Assembly (NCBI GenBank): GCA_020631735.1
Contig: CM036199.1
Span: 24,053,784-24,117,783 of the forward strand
DNA from: Saccharum officinarum
Lineage: Eukaryota > Streptophyta > Magnoliopsida > Poales > Poaceae
Direction: 5' to 3'
DNA: 64,000 nt
The notes under the pieces are model-generated. The model saw only the letters and a list, made by a program, of their open reading frames with translations, had not been told where the DNA came from and made no database searches. Within the stretch, counting starts at the first letter, position 1. Each line of letters begins with the position of its first letter. Positions 43,787-56,179 of this stretch are shown here, in pieces. Both the position numbers and the translations under genes were made by a program.

Positions 43787-46604
43787 CTAATGACTCAGCC
43801 TCACAGCAAGCTCCTTCCCAAGCAGGTTCATCATCTCCCTGATCTGGAAAGGCAAACGTATGGCTAATTCTGCATCACTCCACGCCAACAAATTAAGAAA
43901 TAAAGGAATAAAAATGCCGAGAGGTTTTGTAGAAATGTATGCCTGTTAAAGCTCAGTTATCAAGATGACATGCGGGGAACATAAAATGTTGGATTCTGTA
44001 GCTGCATTAGGGCCGGTTCCGTTAGTGCGGAATGAGGCCATGAATTATTCTCGCTGATCAATGTTATATAAATTAGACTATCATTCCGGCTGGGAATCGT
44101 TCTAGGTGTCCATTCCGAGGTAACCGAACAGGCCCTTAGCTTTTAACAAATTCTGTTTTAAGATGACTTGACACATTAACACTGCACATGTTAAACTTAC
44201 CAAAGCCTTTTAACTCGGTGAAATTAGAAAATTACCCCCTCGTAGTGTTGAAGAACTGGTGAGTAATGCTCCAGAGCTCGGTATGTCTTACTGAGAAGTC
44301 CAAGAAGCAGCTCCACTTCATCGCCAAGAAGATCCACCTATGGTTCATGGCAATCAAAGGTTAGCTCCTTTTGTTTTTAATTCAGTGCTTTTGCCCATGC
44401 ATTAAGCAGTAGCCATGGACAGCATACAGAGAAATAACCATGGTTTCTAACCTCTGCTTCTGCTGTTTGGAGGTCGCAACATCTCCTAGTGAAAGCCCTC
44501 CGGTAAATAAGCTCATTTGTTTTAAGAGAGTTAACTTGTTCAATCAGGTTTGACAATTGTTTGTCCAAGTCTCTCAATCTGTACAATGATCCATTGATCA
44601 TAAGTTAGTTAAATAGTGCCACCTCTCTCAAACCTTTACTGAACTGCATGTCTGTATCCGTTTTGTTTCAACTTCCTATTGTGTTCATAAGAAAGTATAG
44701 ATCGAGTGGAGGCTTACAAACCTCAGCACAGCTGTTCCTATTTTTTCACAGGTAATAGCCTCAAGGTCCATGAATAATTCATATGTGTTTGTCAATGGAA
44801 TGCATATTTCTTGATTCGCTCCTTCAGAAGGCATGCACAAACCTATAGCTACCTCTTCTGTTTGCAGCCTCCTGTGATCGTGCAATCCTTCCTCAAAATT
44901 GCAATTACCTGAATCATAAACATCATCTCTGTCTGTTGATTCTTCAGCTTGCTTATCACTTCCTTTTGAATTTTGCCTGTCACAATTGTCAATTATACCT
45001 AAAACTTCTTGATTCTCAAGAACTCGATGTTGATCATAGCCTACACCTTCATCTTCAGCAGTTACATTGACTTGTATCTTCCCCTTCTCTAGCTGCTCGA
45101 TTCTGTCAATCATACCAAATCTTCCCAGATTATCACTTGGTCTATTTTGGTGTTGATATTTGACCACACTTAAATTTTGACCATTTACCAAATCATTTAT
45201 CAAACCTCCAAAGACAATGTGGTTGATCTCTTCCTTGATAAGTTTCTCGCTGTGAACCATTTCAGTAGTGATCGTCCAAGCATTCATAGTCTTGGCAAGA
45301 AGAGTTGTATGCACCTCATCTTCGATGGAGGTCTTGATAAGATGATCAACGGATTCAACGCCTAGGTTCTTCATCAAGTCTTTGAACATGGTACTATGTA
45401 TCTCATACTGTAGATTACTTATGATTTCCATTTCATCTCTTTGTTCTGTAAGCTTTTGTGCACCATATGCCTGAACCCAAAGCTTCTTTAATAGGTCTCT
45501 GAATACTGCTGAGTATAACACCTGCTGCAGTTCACATCTGATTTCTGAATCAATCGTTCTTTCTGTTAGCCTTTCAGCTTCCTCTTGGGAGATACGATGC
45601 TCTTCTGAATTATAACATTCTGACTTCTCTGCCGAGATATGCCTTGCTGAGTGCAGCTCGCTAGTTACATCCTTCAGAGATTGGAATTCGTCCGAGCTAT
45701 TCTCAGTAGCACCTCTGATATGATGCAGTGTAGGCGTCGGACATCCTTCTCCCTCAGAATGATCGCATTTCGTTGATTCCACGTTGATCTCGCGGAGAAA
45801 ACCTTCAACGACGGCACGGTACATCTCGTTCTCTGCATCCATGAGCCACCGCTGCTCCTCCATGGTTGTCCGCTGCGCAGAGACCGACCTCTCCATGGCA
45901 TCGAACGCAGATGCGACGCTGTCTCTGACGACGCCGGCGTCCAGGACCATCTCCTGGAACTCCATAAGCAGCTGCGCCATGCTGTAGAATCCCGAGACGC
46001 CCTTGACCCCGTCGCCCTCGTGGCCGGGGTCCTGCAGCCTCGCCATCGGCGACGCGTCGCCGCTGACCTTCTGCATGAGCGCCGCCAGCTCGGAGCTCGC
46101 GTCCTCCAGCCTGGCCCTCATCCTCGTCATCTTCCGGCCCACGGAGCCCCTGAGCTCCACGAACGCACCGACCTCCACCTCGGCGCCGCGGCGATCGACT
46201 GCGGACGGCGTCTCCCGGCAGCGGCGCGACGGGTCGAGATCATCGCGCTTCCGGCGCATGTAGTCGCAGTCCGCCTGGGCGACGGCGAGTTCGGCCTCGT
46301 CGAGGCGGGCCTGGATCTGGTCCCGCGTCTCGAGGAGGTCGTCTAGCAGCTCCTCGTGGCCGTCGTCGGCACCGCCGTCGGCCTCCATCTCCCCCCGCAC
46401 GAAGCGGAGGCACCACTCGAGCTGCATGATGGCGAGCTCGGCGAAGCGGAGCTTCTGGAAGAGGCGCTCCAGGTCGCCGTCCTTCCAGAGGCTCTTCTTA
46501 TAGGCGTCCTCCATGGCGGCGTTCACCAGCCCCACCATGATGGAGTCCGCCACCTTCACCGCAACCCGCAGCCGGGAGTCGAGGCCGCTGAAGAAGGCGT
46601 CCAT
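43787..46604 (-). CDS. WPP domain-associated protein-like long coiled-coil protein
   Basis: Four exons on the minus strand: 46604-44722, 44578-44452, 44337 to about 44237 (one base uncertain) and 43843-43787, about 722 residues. The start is the first ATG, giving [12 protein letters not shown]. The N-terminal conserved block holds [52 protein letters not shown], the signature of plant WPP domain-associated (WAP-type) and related myosin-like coiled-coil proteins. Long heptad-rich and acidic regions follow, and the last exons read [33 protein letters not shown] and [18 protein letters not shown]. Relatives bind WPP-domain proteins at the nuclear envelope or act as structural coiled coils; that role is inferred here. 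Intron 3 contains a Tourist MITE, and the 3' flank is a Stowaway MITE. Confidence 0.85.
44010..44135. mobile_element. Tourist MITE in the last intron of the WAP-like gene
   Basis: The ends GGGCCGGTTCCGTTA and TAACCGAACAGGCCC are inverted repeats flanked by a TTA duplication (44007-44009, 44136-44138), the standard target of PIF/Tourist elements. It is 126 bp long. Confidence 0.88.
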
Positions 46605-47205
46605 CGCGCACGACGGACGTAGGCCGGCGCAGATCGACACTGCGTGCTCAGTGATGGCGATTGGCGAGACTGTCCCGCGCACGCATGGAATTCTGCGGGC
46701 ACGACGTCGTCATGTTGGGTGTGTTTGGTTGGGCGGGAGGAGCCGGCTGCGGACAGCAGACGTGCGGTTTGGGGGCGGCCCGAGCGGAACGGAGCGAACA
46801 GCGGAGAGCCGGAGGAGACACTTCAGACTTTTTTTTTTATCGGAGGAGACACTTCAGACTTGGCTCCTTGCCTTGGCTCCTGGCACAAACCAATGAAACG
46901 CGAAATCGCAGGTAAACAGATTTCAGAAAGGCAGAAACCGCAGCTAAACAGATTTAAAGTTATATAACTATGAGATGAAACAAGATCAAGACAAATGTAA
47001 AAACGCCCTCGCTCAAATTACTCCCTCCAGTTTGCAAATACTTGCGGTTATGGACAATGACATGGTATCTAAAATATAGTTTTGATCACTATTTCTATTA
47101 GAATATAAATGAACATCCTAACAAATTTTATGCTTACATAAAAACACTTTTCAACAAAAATCTATGCAACTATCTTCAATGTACTAAAATTAAATACCTT
47201 ATTAA

Positions 47206-47565
47206 GGGCTGTTTGGATTCACTCAGAGGAATTAAAATCTATTAAATAAATTCGGCTATTTGCCTTGGAATCTGATATTCCACCACTTTTCAAAGTTCAT
47301 ATATAAGTCTATCTCAAATTTATAGGTTGCAGGTTGCGAGATGAAAAATGATTTTATAGATCACTATTCTATACTTTTACTTTGTAACTTATAACACGTT
47401 CTTTAACTTGATCCCCTACGGTAGAAATGCAACACATAAGTATCTCTCTCGTATAAAACACTAATATACAAATATAATTCATATACAACCATATAGCTTA
47501 ATTAATATGTGTTTAAATTATGATTATTAAAATGAATTCAATTCTAAGGATCCAAACAGGCCTAT
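47206..47565. mobile_element. MITE upstream of the WAP-like gene
   Basis: The ends GGGCTGTTTGGATTC and GGATCCAAACAGGCC are inverted repeats about 355 bp apart with an AT-rich interior and no ORF. It lies about 600 bp upstream of the gene start. Confidence 0.7.
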
Positions 47566-50500
47566 AGTTATTTGTTATCAATGTTTTAAAAGTTAACTCA
47601 AACCCTGCCTAAGGTATTTGTAAACCGAGGGAGCAGGAGATTCAGCATTCATGCGGTGCCAGCATCACCTTCACCTGGACCAAACGCCAATGTGTCGGTG
47701 AGAAACAGCAATGGCACAGATTATCCTGGACACAAAATACAGATACGAACTGCTTACACGCCCGAAAATGCCTACACAACGGATTTCCAACAAAAAATTA
47801 AGGATCTTTTTCCGTTTATCAGCGACATCTATGGGCTTTCCGTTTATCAGCGACATCTATGGGCCGCATAAGGATTAATAGGAAATCATATATACAATGC
47901 TGACCGAAACTATTTGAACTATTTGAGTGCAATTCATTATGCCCACAATTTCTCTGGTTTTCCTGACTCGTGAATTATCAGGTCCCTGAAGGCGCTTCTC
48001 AGCGGGCAGTTGGGTGATCCTCCTCATCGCTGCAAGCTGATACGTTAATCAATAAAAGGCAAAGTTAGAACCAGTCACAGGTACCATTGGCATGGGTAAT
48101 ACAAGGCATTTGACACTATTGTTATAGAGAGAGAACATGCTGATATGGAAAACAGAAAATGTCTAAAATCTTATTACTTGCGTGAAAAAAAATAAACTGC
48201 AAGGTGAGTGATACCATTGATAGCAGTAGTTATCTACTTGTGTGACAAATAAAGCACAGAAAAATATTAAAAGGTTTAATCACAAATTTAGTACTTCCCT
48301 GTATACCAGGAGAAAGGTAGGTTGGCCTTGAAGTTGAGGCATTTTTTACACTTATAAGACACTACCAGAGGTGCGTAATTATCATCCTCCATCATCAGCC
48401 ACCACCAGTCACCACTACCACTTTGTATAGGACAGAACCTTGGCATATAAAAAATTAGAACAAATTTATGCTAGTTCTAGCCATTAAGAGCTCCTTCAGT
48501 GTCTTACTTTCAGGTTATACTGCTACAATACATTCCAGTGGATCCACATCAAGGTACACCTTCTTTCAGAAATCTTAGAGATGATATCTACAGGCATAGA
48601 GAAGACTAGATACTTCACTGCACACCAGGGTTTAGAGAGTTTTTTTTATTACTTTTTTTTACAGAGGCTACATGAATTCTTTACACCCAGAGGAACAAAC
48701 AATCAAGATATACTATGTTCAGTTTAGCTGATTCTTTCAATTCTCTAGATGTAATTTGACCAAGGATTTCCCCAAGAGAAATGAAAAAAGTCTGAAATAG
48801 CCAATGAGTCAAAATAACCAAACCAAACCAAAAAATTAGTGACCCTAAATTTCAAATTCTAAAATTTCCCCTTCAAGAAGTTCATTTTGAAATGTTAATT
48901 TGGTAAAGAAATGACCTTGTTGGTGTCCACATAATAGACTAATCAAATGAACATATTAACGGAGGGCCATAAAACTGGAAACAAATTCATGAGTTTCAAA
49001 TATCAAACCTTTCTGCCAGCCTAAAATCTGATACAATGTTGAACTAAATCCTGCTGGTTAAAATACTGTGCTTTTTTAGATCAAAGGCTTTCACCTGGCT
49101 GTATTAGAAAGCTTAACAAAGGTCATCGATCCAAGGCTGGGGATACCAGCTTACTCAAAATACTGTGCTTCTCTAGTGTGAATTTGTTACACAAGGATTC
49201 AGGAGTACCAGTAGTTAGCAAGACTTGCAAGAACTCTAGTGAATTGAACAAAAATATAAGACTGAGAATAATCTACAAGCTGCTACGGAAGCAAAAGCCA
49301 CTAATAGTTAGGTTCCTAAACTTTGAAAACCGAGCAGGAGGGGGAAATCTGGGCAGGGGCAACCGCGGAGGAGGGGCAACTGTGGGGGAGGGGCACCCGG
49401 GCAAATAGCAAGCGCGGAAGGCACTCGCATATCTGCAAGTTGAGGGGGAGATTTACCAAGTGCTTATCTTTAGGGAGTTGTTTTACAAAACTGTTGGAGG
49501 GCCCTTTTTCTTTTTTTTTCCAAAAAAACGAATTAACAAAGTTGTTTTAAGGAGCTTTTGGAGATGCTCTAATTAAGGGTGTCAAAATATTTAGCTTATT
49601 GCTGCTATTGGAAACTCTTGTCTGTGACTGTGAGGCATAGAGTCATATCCTCAAACTCAGCTAAGGGGAGTTGGAGCGGCATATGCTCAACATACCCTGT
49701 AAACATAAACTTAGAAGCACTCCCAATCCCTGGGCTCACTAAAAAACATGAACCGAGTTTAATGGATCAGGAAATCAATGCTGCACCACATAAAAGAAAT
49801 GAGACATCAAAGCCATTCCAATATCACCCTAATCTCATCCATATGACAGACCTGTACCTGAGCATGAGCTGAACACAAACCAACCCAAAGCACATAATGG
49901 CTCCCATTTCCTACCCATTTAATGTCTCCTCTCTAACCTTCATATTACTATATTAGTAAGGTCGTAAAGTAACAAGTCTGCAATCCTTCTTACCCATTTT
50001 TTCATCGAACAATCACCTACTGAAATCTATGTCCCCAACCTCTCAAGTCTCTACCCTGCGTATTTCCTCCTCTTTGTATTCTTTTGCTTTCTTTAGAAGA
50101 AAAAAATATAGTTCTAAGAATAGCAGACCAGTAGCCATTTTGAAGTTTCTGCAAAGGCCAAATTATTTTTATAATGAAATTAGTGTATTGAAATTTTGTT
50201 GACTATTCCAGTGGCTATTTTACAGGTACAAAAGGAGCTAATACAAATTATAAATTCAGGTTATTGAAGTTCTACTTGGCCACTTGGGTACGAAATGAGC
50301 ATTGTTAAATTTGGAACCTAAATTTACAATTTGAAGATGATGAATTGAACATTTCTCTTCAAGGGATGCTACATGTACTAGTTTAGAAATTTGTTTCCAA
50401 GCGATGGAAACATTTATACTACATGAAAAACGAGTAGACACTTTCTTAAGGATTAGTCAACAATGTTTTGTTTTGCAGCTGTAAGTGTAAAACTTAATTA

Positions 50501-50639
50501 TAAAAACGTTAAGTGTAAAACTTAGCGATTCCAGGAGAAATGGCAAGCTCTCTTGACAATAAGATGACAAAATGGTATATATACGAAACAGAATATCCGA
50601 GAGTGGTCTTCATCGAGTAAACTAGAAACAGGCGCATAC
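47566..50639. other. Intergenic or intronic stretch, possible second exon near 47925-48033
   Basis: A 28-bp unit (CCGTTTATCAGCGACATCTATGGG) is tandemly doubled at 47813-47868. On the minus strand an acceptor GCTTGCAG at about 48034 is followed by an open stretch (ATGAGGAGGATCACCCAACTG...) that could be the second exon of the gene at 50640; the phase agrees, but there is no independent support. The rest is AT-rich with repeat fragments (for example near 49080-49140) and no gene. Confidence 0.35.
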
Positions 50640-50919
50640 CTCCGCAGCAGAAGCAACAGCAGCAGCAGGTCAGAAGCAAGACGGCGTCCCAGGCGAGCTC
50701 GAGCGCGCCGGCCAGCACGGACCCCGACGGCGAGTAGTCCTCGAGCAGCGGCGCCTTCCCGCCGCCGCTGGGCTGGTCGTCCTGATCCTCCTGGCCCTCG
50801 CCCTGCCGCTCCTGGCGCTGCCGCTGCGCGCGCTTCATGTTCCCGAGGTTGAGCTCCAGCTTCTGGAGGTAGCCGTGCTTGAACGAGTCGCGGATCCGAA
50901 GCGATGGCCACAGATGCAT
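50640..50919 (-). CDS. First exon of a small Cys-rich, probably membrane-anchored plant protein
   Basis: ATG at 50919 opens MHLWPSLRIRDSFKHGYLQKLELNLGNMKR, which reads like a conserved plant N-terminus. A Gln/Glu/Asp-rich linker (RQERQGEGQEDQDDQPSGGG) and an acidic KAPLLEDYSPSG follow. The exon then has a hydrophobic helix ending in a cluster of cysteines (LAWDAVLLLTCCCCCFCCG), a possible tail anchor or palmitoylated segment. It ends at a good donor (GGAG|GTATGC, 50640/50639) in phase 1. The following exon is not certain (candidate near 47925-48033). I do not know the family's function. The GC-rich 5' flank (50920-51200) fits a grass promoter or 5' UTR. Confidence 0.7.
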
Positions 50920-51465
50920 CTTCTTCGCCGGCGGTGAGGGGGACGGTCGAGTTCGGGGAGAGGCCGGCGCCGAGAGAAGCGTGCGTTCTTGGGATCGTTG
51001 CGGGTAGGTTGGCCTGGGCGCCTGGCGTTGATTGATGATTGAGATTTGGGGATTTTGGAGGGATCCGGCAATGGGGACGGCTGGTCGACACTAGTCCACA
51101 GTCGACACACCCACACACCGTGACCGCGACGACGGAATGTGCAGGGCTGCAGGCCCGCAGTCGGAATTCTGGCGGGCCGGGCTGCCGCGGTGGTCGCTGG
51201 TGATGGTGGCATAATGCTAGTTTGGGCCTGGTTCTTTTCTGGTAGGAAAAAGTCCTTCTGTACCTCCCTCAGCCCGATTCCAGTAAACCGGATGTTCTGC
51301 CTTCAACTTCAACTATTGAAACTGTTGTTTTTTCGAGTCTAATACACTTTACCAAAAAAAAGTTACAGAAATAAAGCTTAACAAATGTACCAAACATTTA
51401 AAAAAATATATGGAATTATTTAAAATCCCAAATCTAGCTTAATTTTAGTAAATTCGTACTCCCTC

Positions 51466-51816
51466 TATACCAAAATAAATGTTACTATGTGATATATATT
51501 TTAGCTCACAAAAATATGAAATCAATTTCAGATATTCTCTAGAAAACCATGCTCTATATTATGGTACATACTTCCTATGTACCAAAATAAATGTAACAAT
51601 GGGATGTGTCCTAGTCAAACTTTGTACTTTGTAGAAAATATTAGCAATATTTATATCTTCAAATAAGTTTATGATGAAAAGATATTCAATGATTCATCTA
51701 ATGATACTAATTATGCACCATATATTAATATTTTCGTATATATATTTGGTCAAAGTTAAAAAAGTTTGTCTTTTCAGGGAGTGGGAATGACAGTTATTTT
51801 GGGACGGAGAGAGAGT
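51466..51816. mobile_element. Stowaway-like MITEs
   Basis: Two starts, ACTCCCTCTATACCAAAATAAATG (51469) and ACTTCCTATGTACCAAAATAAATG (51571), and one complementary end, GACAGTTATTTTGGGACGGAGAGAGAGTA (51788-51816), indicate one fairly complete Stowaway-type element (about 51571-51816) beside a half-element. Confidence 0.75.
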
Positions 51817-52170
51817 AGATTGGAATGATTTCGATCTTATATTGTCTTACTTTTTGTGTTTATTTACTAGTATATCTCTCGTTATCTTTTTTTTTGTGTT
51901 ATTTACTAGTATATATCTCTCGTTATCTATTATAATTCGATGTCAGGAGCACTTTTTCCTTTCTATTACTCAGAACTTTGACGGTGGCATAAGAGCAAGT
52001 GTAGTAACGTGCATTAGCGGGCGAAAAGAAGTCCACGTCAATAGAAAAAAGAGCCACGTTGGAGAGAGAGATTGTGGAGCCAACGCTTCCCTTCTCGCCG
52101 GGCTGAAGCACAAGGTAAGAGAAAAAAGTTCCTCTCCCAGCCTATCTACGAGCGAGAAGCCATAATACCA

Positions 52171-52420
52171 GGTCTGGTTTAGTTTCAAAATATTTCGCGA
52201 AAAAACAGTAGATTTCTCGTCACATCGAATCTTTGGACATATGCATGGAGCATTAAATATAGATAAAAAAATAAAACTAATTACACAGTTTAGACGAAAT
52301 GGACGAGACGAATCTTTTAAGCCTAATTAAGTCATGATTGGACACTAATTACCAAATAACAACGAAAAGTGTTACAATAGTCTTTCGTAAAATATTTCAG
52401 GAACTAAACACGCCCCTTGT
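52171..52420. mobile_element. Tourist-like MITE (same family as 31701)
   Basis: The ends CTGGTTTAGTTTC and GGAACTAAACACGCCCC are inverted. The interior has TTACACAGTTTAGACGAAATGGACGAGACGAATCTTTTAAGCCTAATTAAGTCATGATTGGACA, in the reverse orientation to 37988. Confidence 0.7.
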
Positions 52421-53290
52421 AGGCTGAATACAAGCGAGATGGAAACATTAAATACTTATCATATCTGCTGCAGCTAGTTAAATAGCATAATACTAGGCAG
52501 CTATAAATGACATAGCATTGTCTTGCCGACTGCTGCTGGCTAGGCCCTTGCTCTAATGCATTTGGGTCCGTCTGGACTCTAGAAACCATCAGTGGGGCAT
52601 TTTTGTCCTGTCTTTCAACCCTGTGCTTAAGCATTGAATGAAAATTACCATTTAAAAAAAATACATGAGAGACATAGGTAGCACTAGGTGCCACGCAATA
52701 GAACCGAGGATGAGATAGAGAGGGACTGCAAGGGTATTATGGTCTATGTGAAGTAAAATGTGACGGATGAGAGAATCCTCTTTCTCATTAGTAGTAAGTA
52801 TAGGTATAGGTATTGATATAGACACAGATAGGTCAACTAGTGAGCCAACGCCACAGTGGATCCTAGACATCGAGACCACGTGGGCAAAACTGCACAAAAG
52901 AAGCATAGACCATGACGAAAGATTGAGGCCCTTGGGTTTCAATAAATCATATGAAATTTCTATGAAATGGCTTGTTCCATAGAAATTTTAGAGAAATTCT
53001 ACTAAGAATTGAACCTCATAGAAAGTTATCCTTGTGCCACTCTCTCATTATCTCTCTCATTGGTTTATGTGTTTTTCTTGTGCTAAGTTTTTTGTATTTT
53101 CTCAATCAATATGATTCGATTAATCCCTGTTCGTTTCCCTGAATCACCCCAGAACAATTCCTGGCCGGAATCGTTAGTTTATTTATATAATATTTCATTA
53201 GCCGGGATGAATTCTGGCATCATCCTGCCCTAAACGAATGAGCCCTAAGGTTATTCTATACTGTTTTTTTCTATTCTTCTCAAAATTCTG
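52421..53290. other. Intergenic, no gene, MITE fragments
   Basis: A remnant with ends CCCTGTTCGTTTCCC and AAACGAATGAGCCCTAAGG (about 53124-53250) looks like another MITE. Nothing else is supported. Confidence 0.5.
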
Positions 53291-55042
53291 TGTTCCACCC
53301 CTTGGCGCTCAGCAGGGGGACCTACGGAGACGACCTGGTGGTTCCACGTCAAGGTGGCCATGGAGAACGTCCCAAGGGAAGCTTGGAACGCGGAGGGCAT
53401 GAAGCTGATCCTGGGGGATCCCTGCATCTTCGATCGGATTGACAGCGGACCTGTGGCGAGGGAGGACTCGGACCTCCTGACTTGTTGGGTTTGGATGGAG
53501 GACCCCAACGAGCTACCGCGTTCGCTGTCATACACTTTCTTCGCTGCCAGGGCTGGCCAGGCCATGGTGATCAACGGCCTGCAGGCTCCCACCCGCCTCC
53601 CAGCCACGCCACCAATTGGGCTGGAAGGGGACAGGATCATCCTGGTCCACCTGCTGGGCTACGAGGACTAGAGCCCAACCTCCCCTGACTCTGGCTCAGG
53701 TACGTCGTCCGATCATGGCAGTTCGGGTCCGCGCTTTGTCCCCTTCGACTGGGCACGCGGCGTCCTAGACGGGAGGCCGGCACAGGGCAGGCGCGTACAC
53801 CTGGGGGGATGCAGGCCGCCAGCCTCAACCATGGTGCGCAGGGGCGATCACGACGACGACAACAGGGGACCGAGGCCGCGGGAGGACTCGCAGAAGTCTT
53901 CCAGGGCTGCTCCTCGAACCGATTAGTGCGGGTGCGCACCCGCTCGCCTCCAACGTACCGCCAGGTCGTGATGAGGGAGCTAGAGCCCATGGACCGCGGG
54001 CACACGGTGTGTTGCTCGCTGTCACGGTCTGGGTAGGAGCGCGACGCCCTAGTGCACGCGACTGAAGACTGGGAACGTCGTCGCTCGCGTTCGCCACCAA
54101 GCCGAGCTCCTGCCCGTAACACGTTGTTCATGCAGGGACAGTTCGTGGATCCCCTGGAAGAGGAGTTCGCACTCTAGGAGCCACGTCGCTGTGATTGGGA
54201 CTTCGACCCTATGATCCAGGAGTCGCAGGGGCGGGGGGCAACGGCGTGCCACCATCCTGCGATCTGCTACTCACCTGACGATGATGCAGGCAGGGTCGAG
54301 TCTCCCGTGTATGTGCTGATCTCGGGCACCTTTGTGACTTGTGCGACGCAGGGGCATGCTGGCGACTTCAACACCAACTGCCAGAGAGGGGAGGACATCT
54401 TGTTCGGTCCTGGTGTCCAGCTGCAGGTGGACTACCAAGTGGCTGAGATCTCTGACCGGGTAACTCAGATGGACATCGACGCCAACCCCCGGTCAAGCAT
54501 GGTGTTGGAGGAGGATGGGGGGTGATGGTGATGCAGACTATGCTGTTGCAGGAGAGCACGTGGGGGATGATGGCTCAGTGGATGATGACCGTGACGTGGC
54601 GGAGGCGATCGTGGCTGAGGCAAAGGGCGGCAATGGTGCACCATCTGAGCTGTTTGCCTATGCTGCCTTTTGCAAGGGGATTTTCAGGGAGGCGGCTGCA
54701 CCACTACTCCCAAGGCCGACCACATCTCCACGCCGTAGCAGGGGACACAAGCGGGCCATGGTGGCGACCCGCTCTAGCCTCAGGCAGGCTGCTCGTCCTT
54801 CACCGGTTCCGGTGTCACAGAGGGCGCAGAGGAAGCTGATGAGGGAGCTGTAGTTCATCGATACGTCGACTGCACCGCCAGATGCTGCTGCCACGGAGTA
54901 CATTAACCTCTACGGTCATGAACTCCCACCACAAGCCATGGACGCGATCAGATCAGCTGCTCGGATGGGGAACAAGAAGCTTTCCAAGGTCCTTGCATCT
55001 ATGGCGGCTGAGGCAGGGGTAATGGAGATGGAGGTCCCATGA
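53290..55042 (+). pseudogene. Decayed DUF4283-type retroelement ORF
   Basis: The first part (53330-53671) reads VPREAWNAEGMKLILGDPCIFDRIDSGPVAREDSDLLTCWVWMEDPNELP, the pattern of the DUF4283-like proteins scattered through grass genomes and linked to retroelements. It then has a stop and several frame changes. The last part (54515-55040, two frames) reads RAQRKLMREL, then PPDAAATEYINLYGHELPPQAMDAIRSAARMGNKKLSKVLASMAAEAG, the usual C-terminus of these proteins, and ends with TGA at 55038-55040. At least three disruptions make it non-functional. A Copia element is inserted 10 bp after its end. Its original role in the retroelement (nucleic-acid binding?) is not established. Confidence 0.65.
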
Positions 55043-56123
55043 GGAGCAAGTGAAGGGTCGAGATGGCAAACTAGAGGGGGGGTGAATAGTCCTTTCTAAA
55101 ACTTAAACATGTTGGCTAACCAAAACAAATGCGGAATTAAACTTATCGGTCCAGCCAAGACTACACCCCTCTAACTAAGTTCACAAGCACCTCACAAAGA
55201 TCCTAATTAAGCAACTAAGGTGCTTTCCTTAGCAAGAGTTCTCCTATTTAATTTTAGAGCAAGGTCACACAAACCTATGCACTAGTACTTTGCAAGCAAG
55301 AGGGAGCTCCTACACAATTCTAGTAAGCAAAGCGCACAAAGCCTAAGCTCACTAGCAATGCTCAAAAACAAGGCAACTAATGTCAAATTAGAGAGCGCAA
55401 ATCACTTAGCTATACAAACTAAGCAATGTGACTAACAAGGTTACACAAACCAAATTAGTCACGCAAGGGGAAGCTTCTAGCTACACAAGCAAGAAGACAA
55501 CTAGCAAGCTACACAAGCAAACTAGTTACGAGAGCAACTACACAAGCACAAGTATATATGAAAGTAAATACAAGCTTGTGTTGCACGAAAGCAAACCACC
55601 GAGAAGAGTAGATAATGTTGACACGGTGATTTTCTCCCGAGGTTCACTTGGTTGCCACCAAGCTACGTCCCCGTTGTGTCGACCAACACTTCGTGGTTCG
55701 GCGGCTAATCGGTCACACACCGAGCCTCTCAAAAGGCACCGCAAGAACCCACCATAAAGTGTGGTAGCTCAATGACACGCTCAACTAGAGTTGCTCTTCG
55801 CGATCCCCGCGGGGTGAGCACAATCCCCCTCACAAAGCTTCTCCGAAGCCTCGCACAATCTTCTTGCGAGCTTCGACGGAGCCACAAGCCACCAAGCCGT
55901 CTAGGAGGTGGCAACCTCCAAGAGTAACAAGCACCACCGGCTTGCAACACGATCACCTAGTGCCACACGATGCAATCTCTCAAAGCAACGCACTAGAATC
56001 ACTCTCTCACTCGATCCGATGAACACTATCAAGCATGAGTGAGTTAGATGGCTCCCAAGCACTACCACACAAGTCACCAAGACTATAGTGTGCTCAGCTA
56101 CCGGCCACGGCCAGCCAAGGCAT

Positions 56124-56133
56124 CTATTTATAA
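56124..56133 (-). promoter_or_regulatory. TATA box of the Copia 3' LTR
   Basis: Minus-strand TTATAAATAG is preserved in the 5' LTR at about 63765-63774. It marks the probable U3/R boundary region. Confidence 0.7.
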
Positions 56134-56179
56134 CCTCACGGTCAAATAGAGCCGTTACCCTTCACTGGGCAGATTTCGG

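Noticed and set aside
55428..55757. 109-codon ORF repeated at 63072-63401
   Set aside because: The near-identity is due to the two LTRs of one element, not to a duplicated gene.
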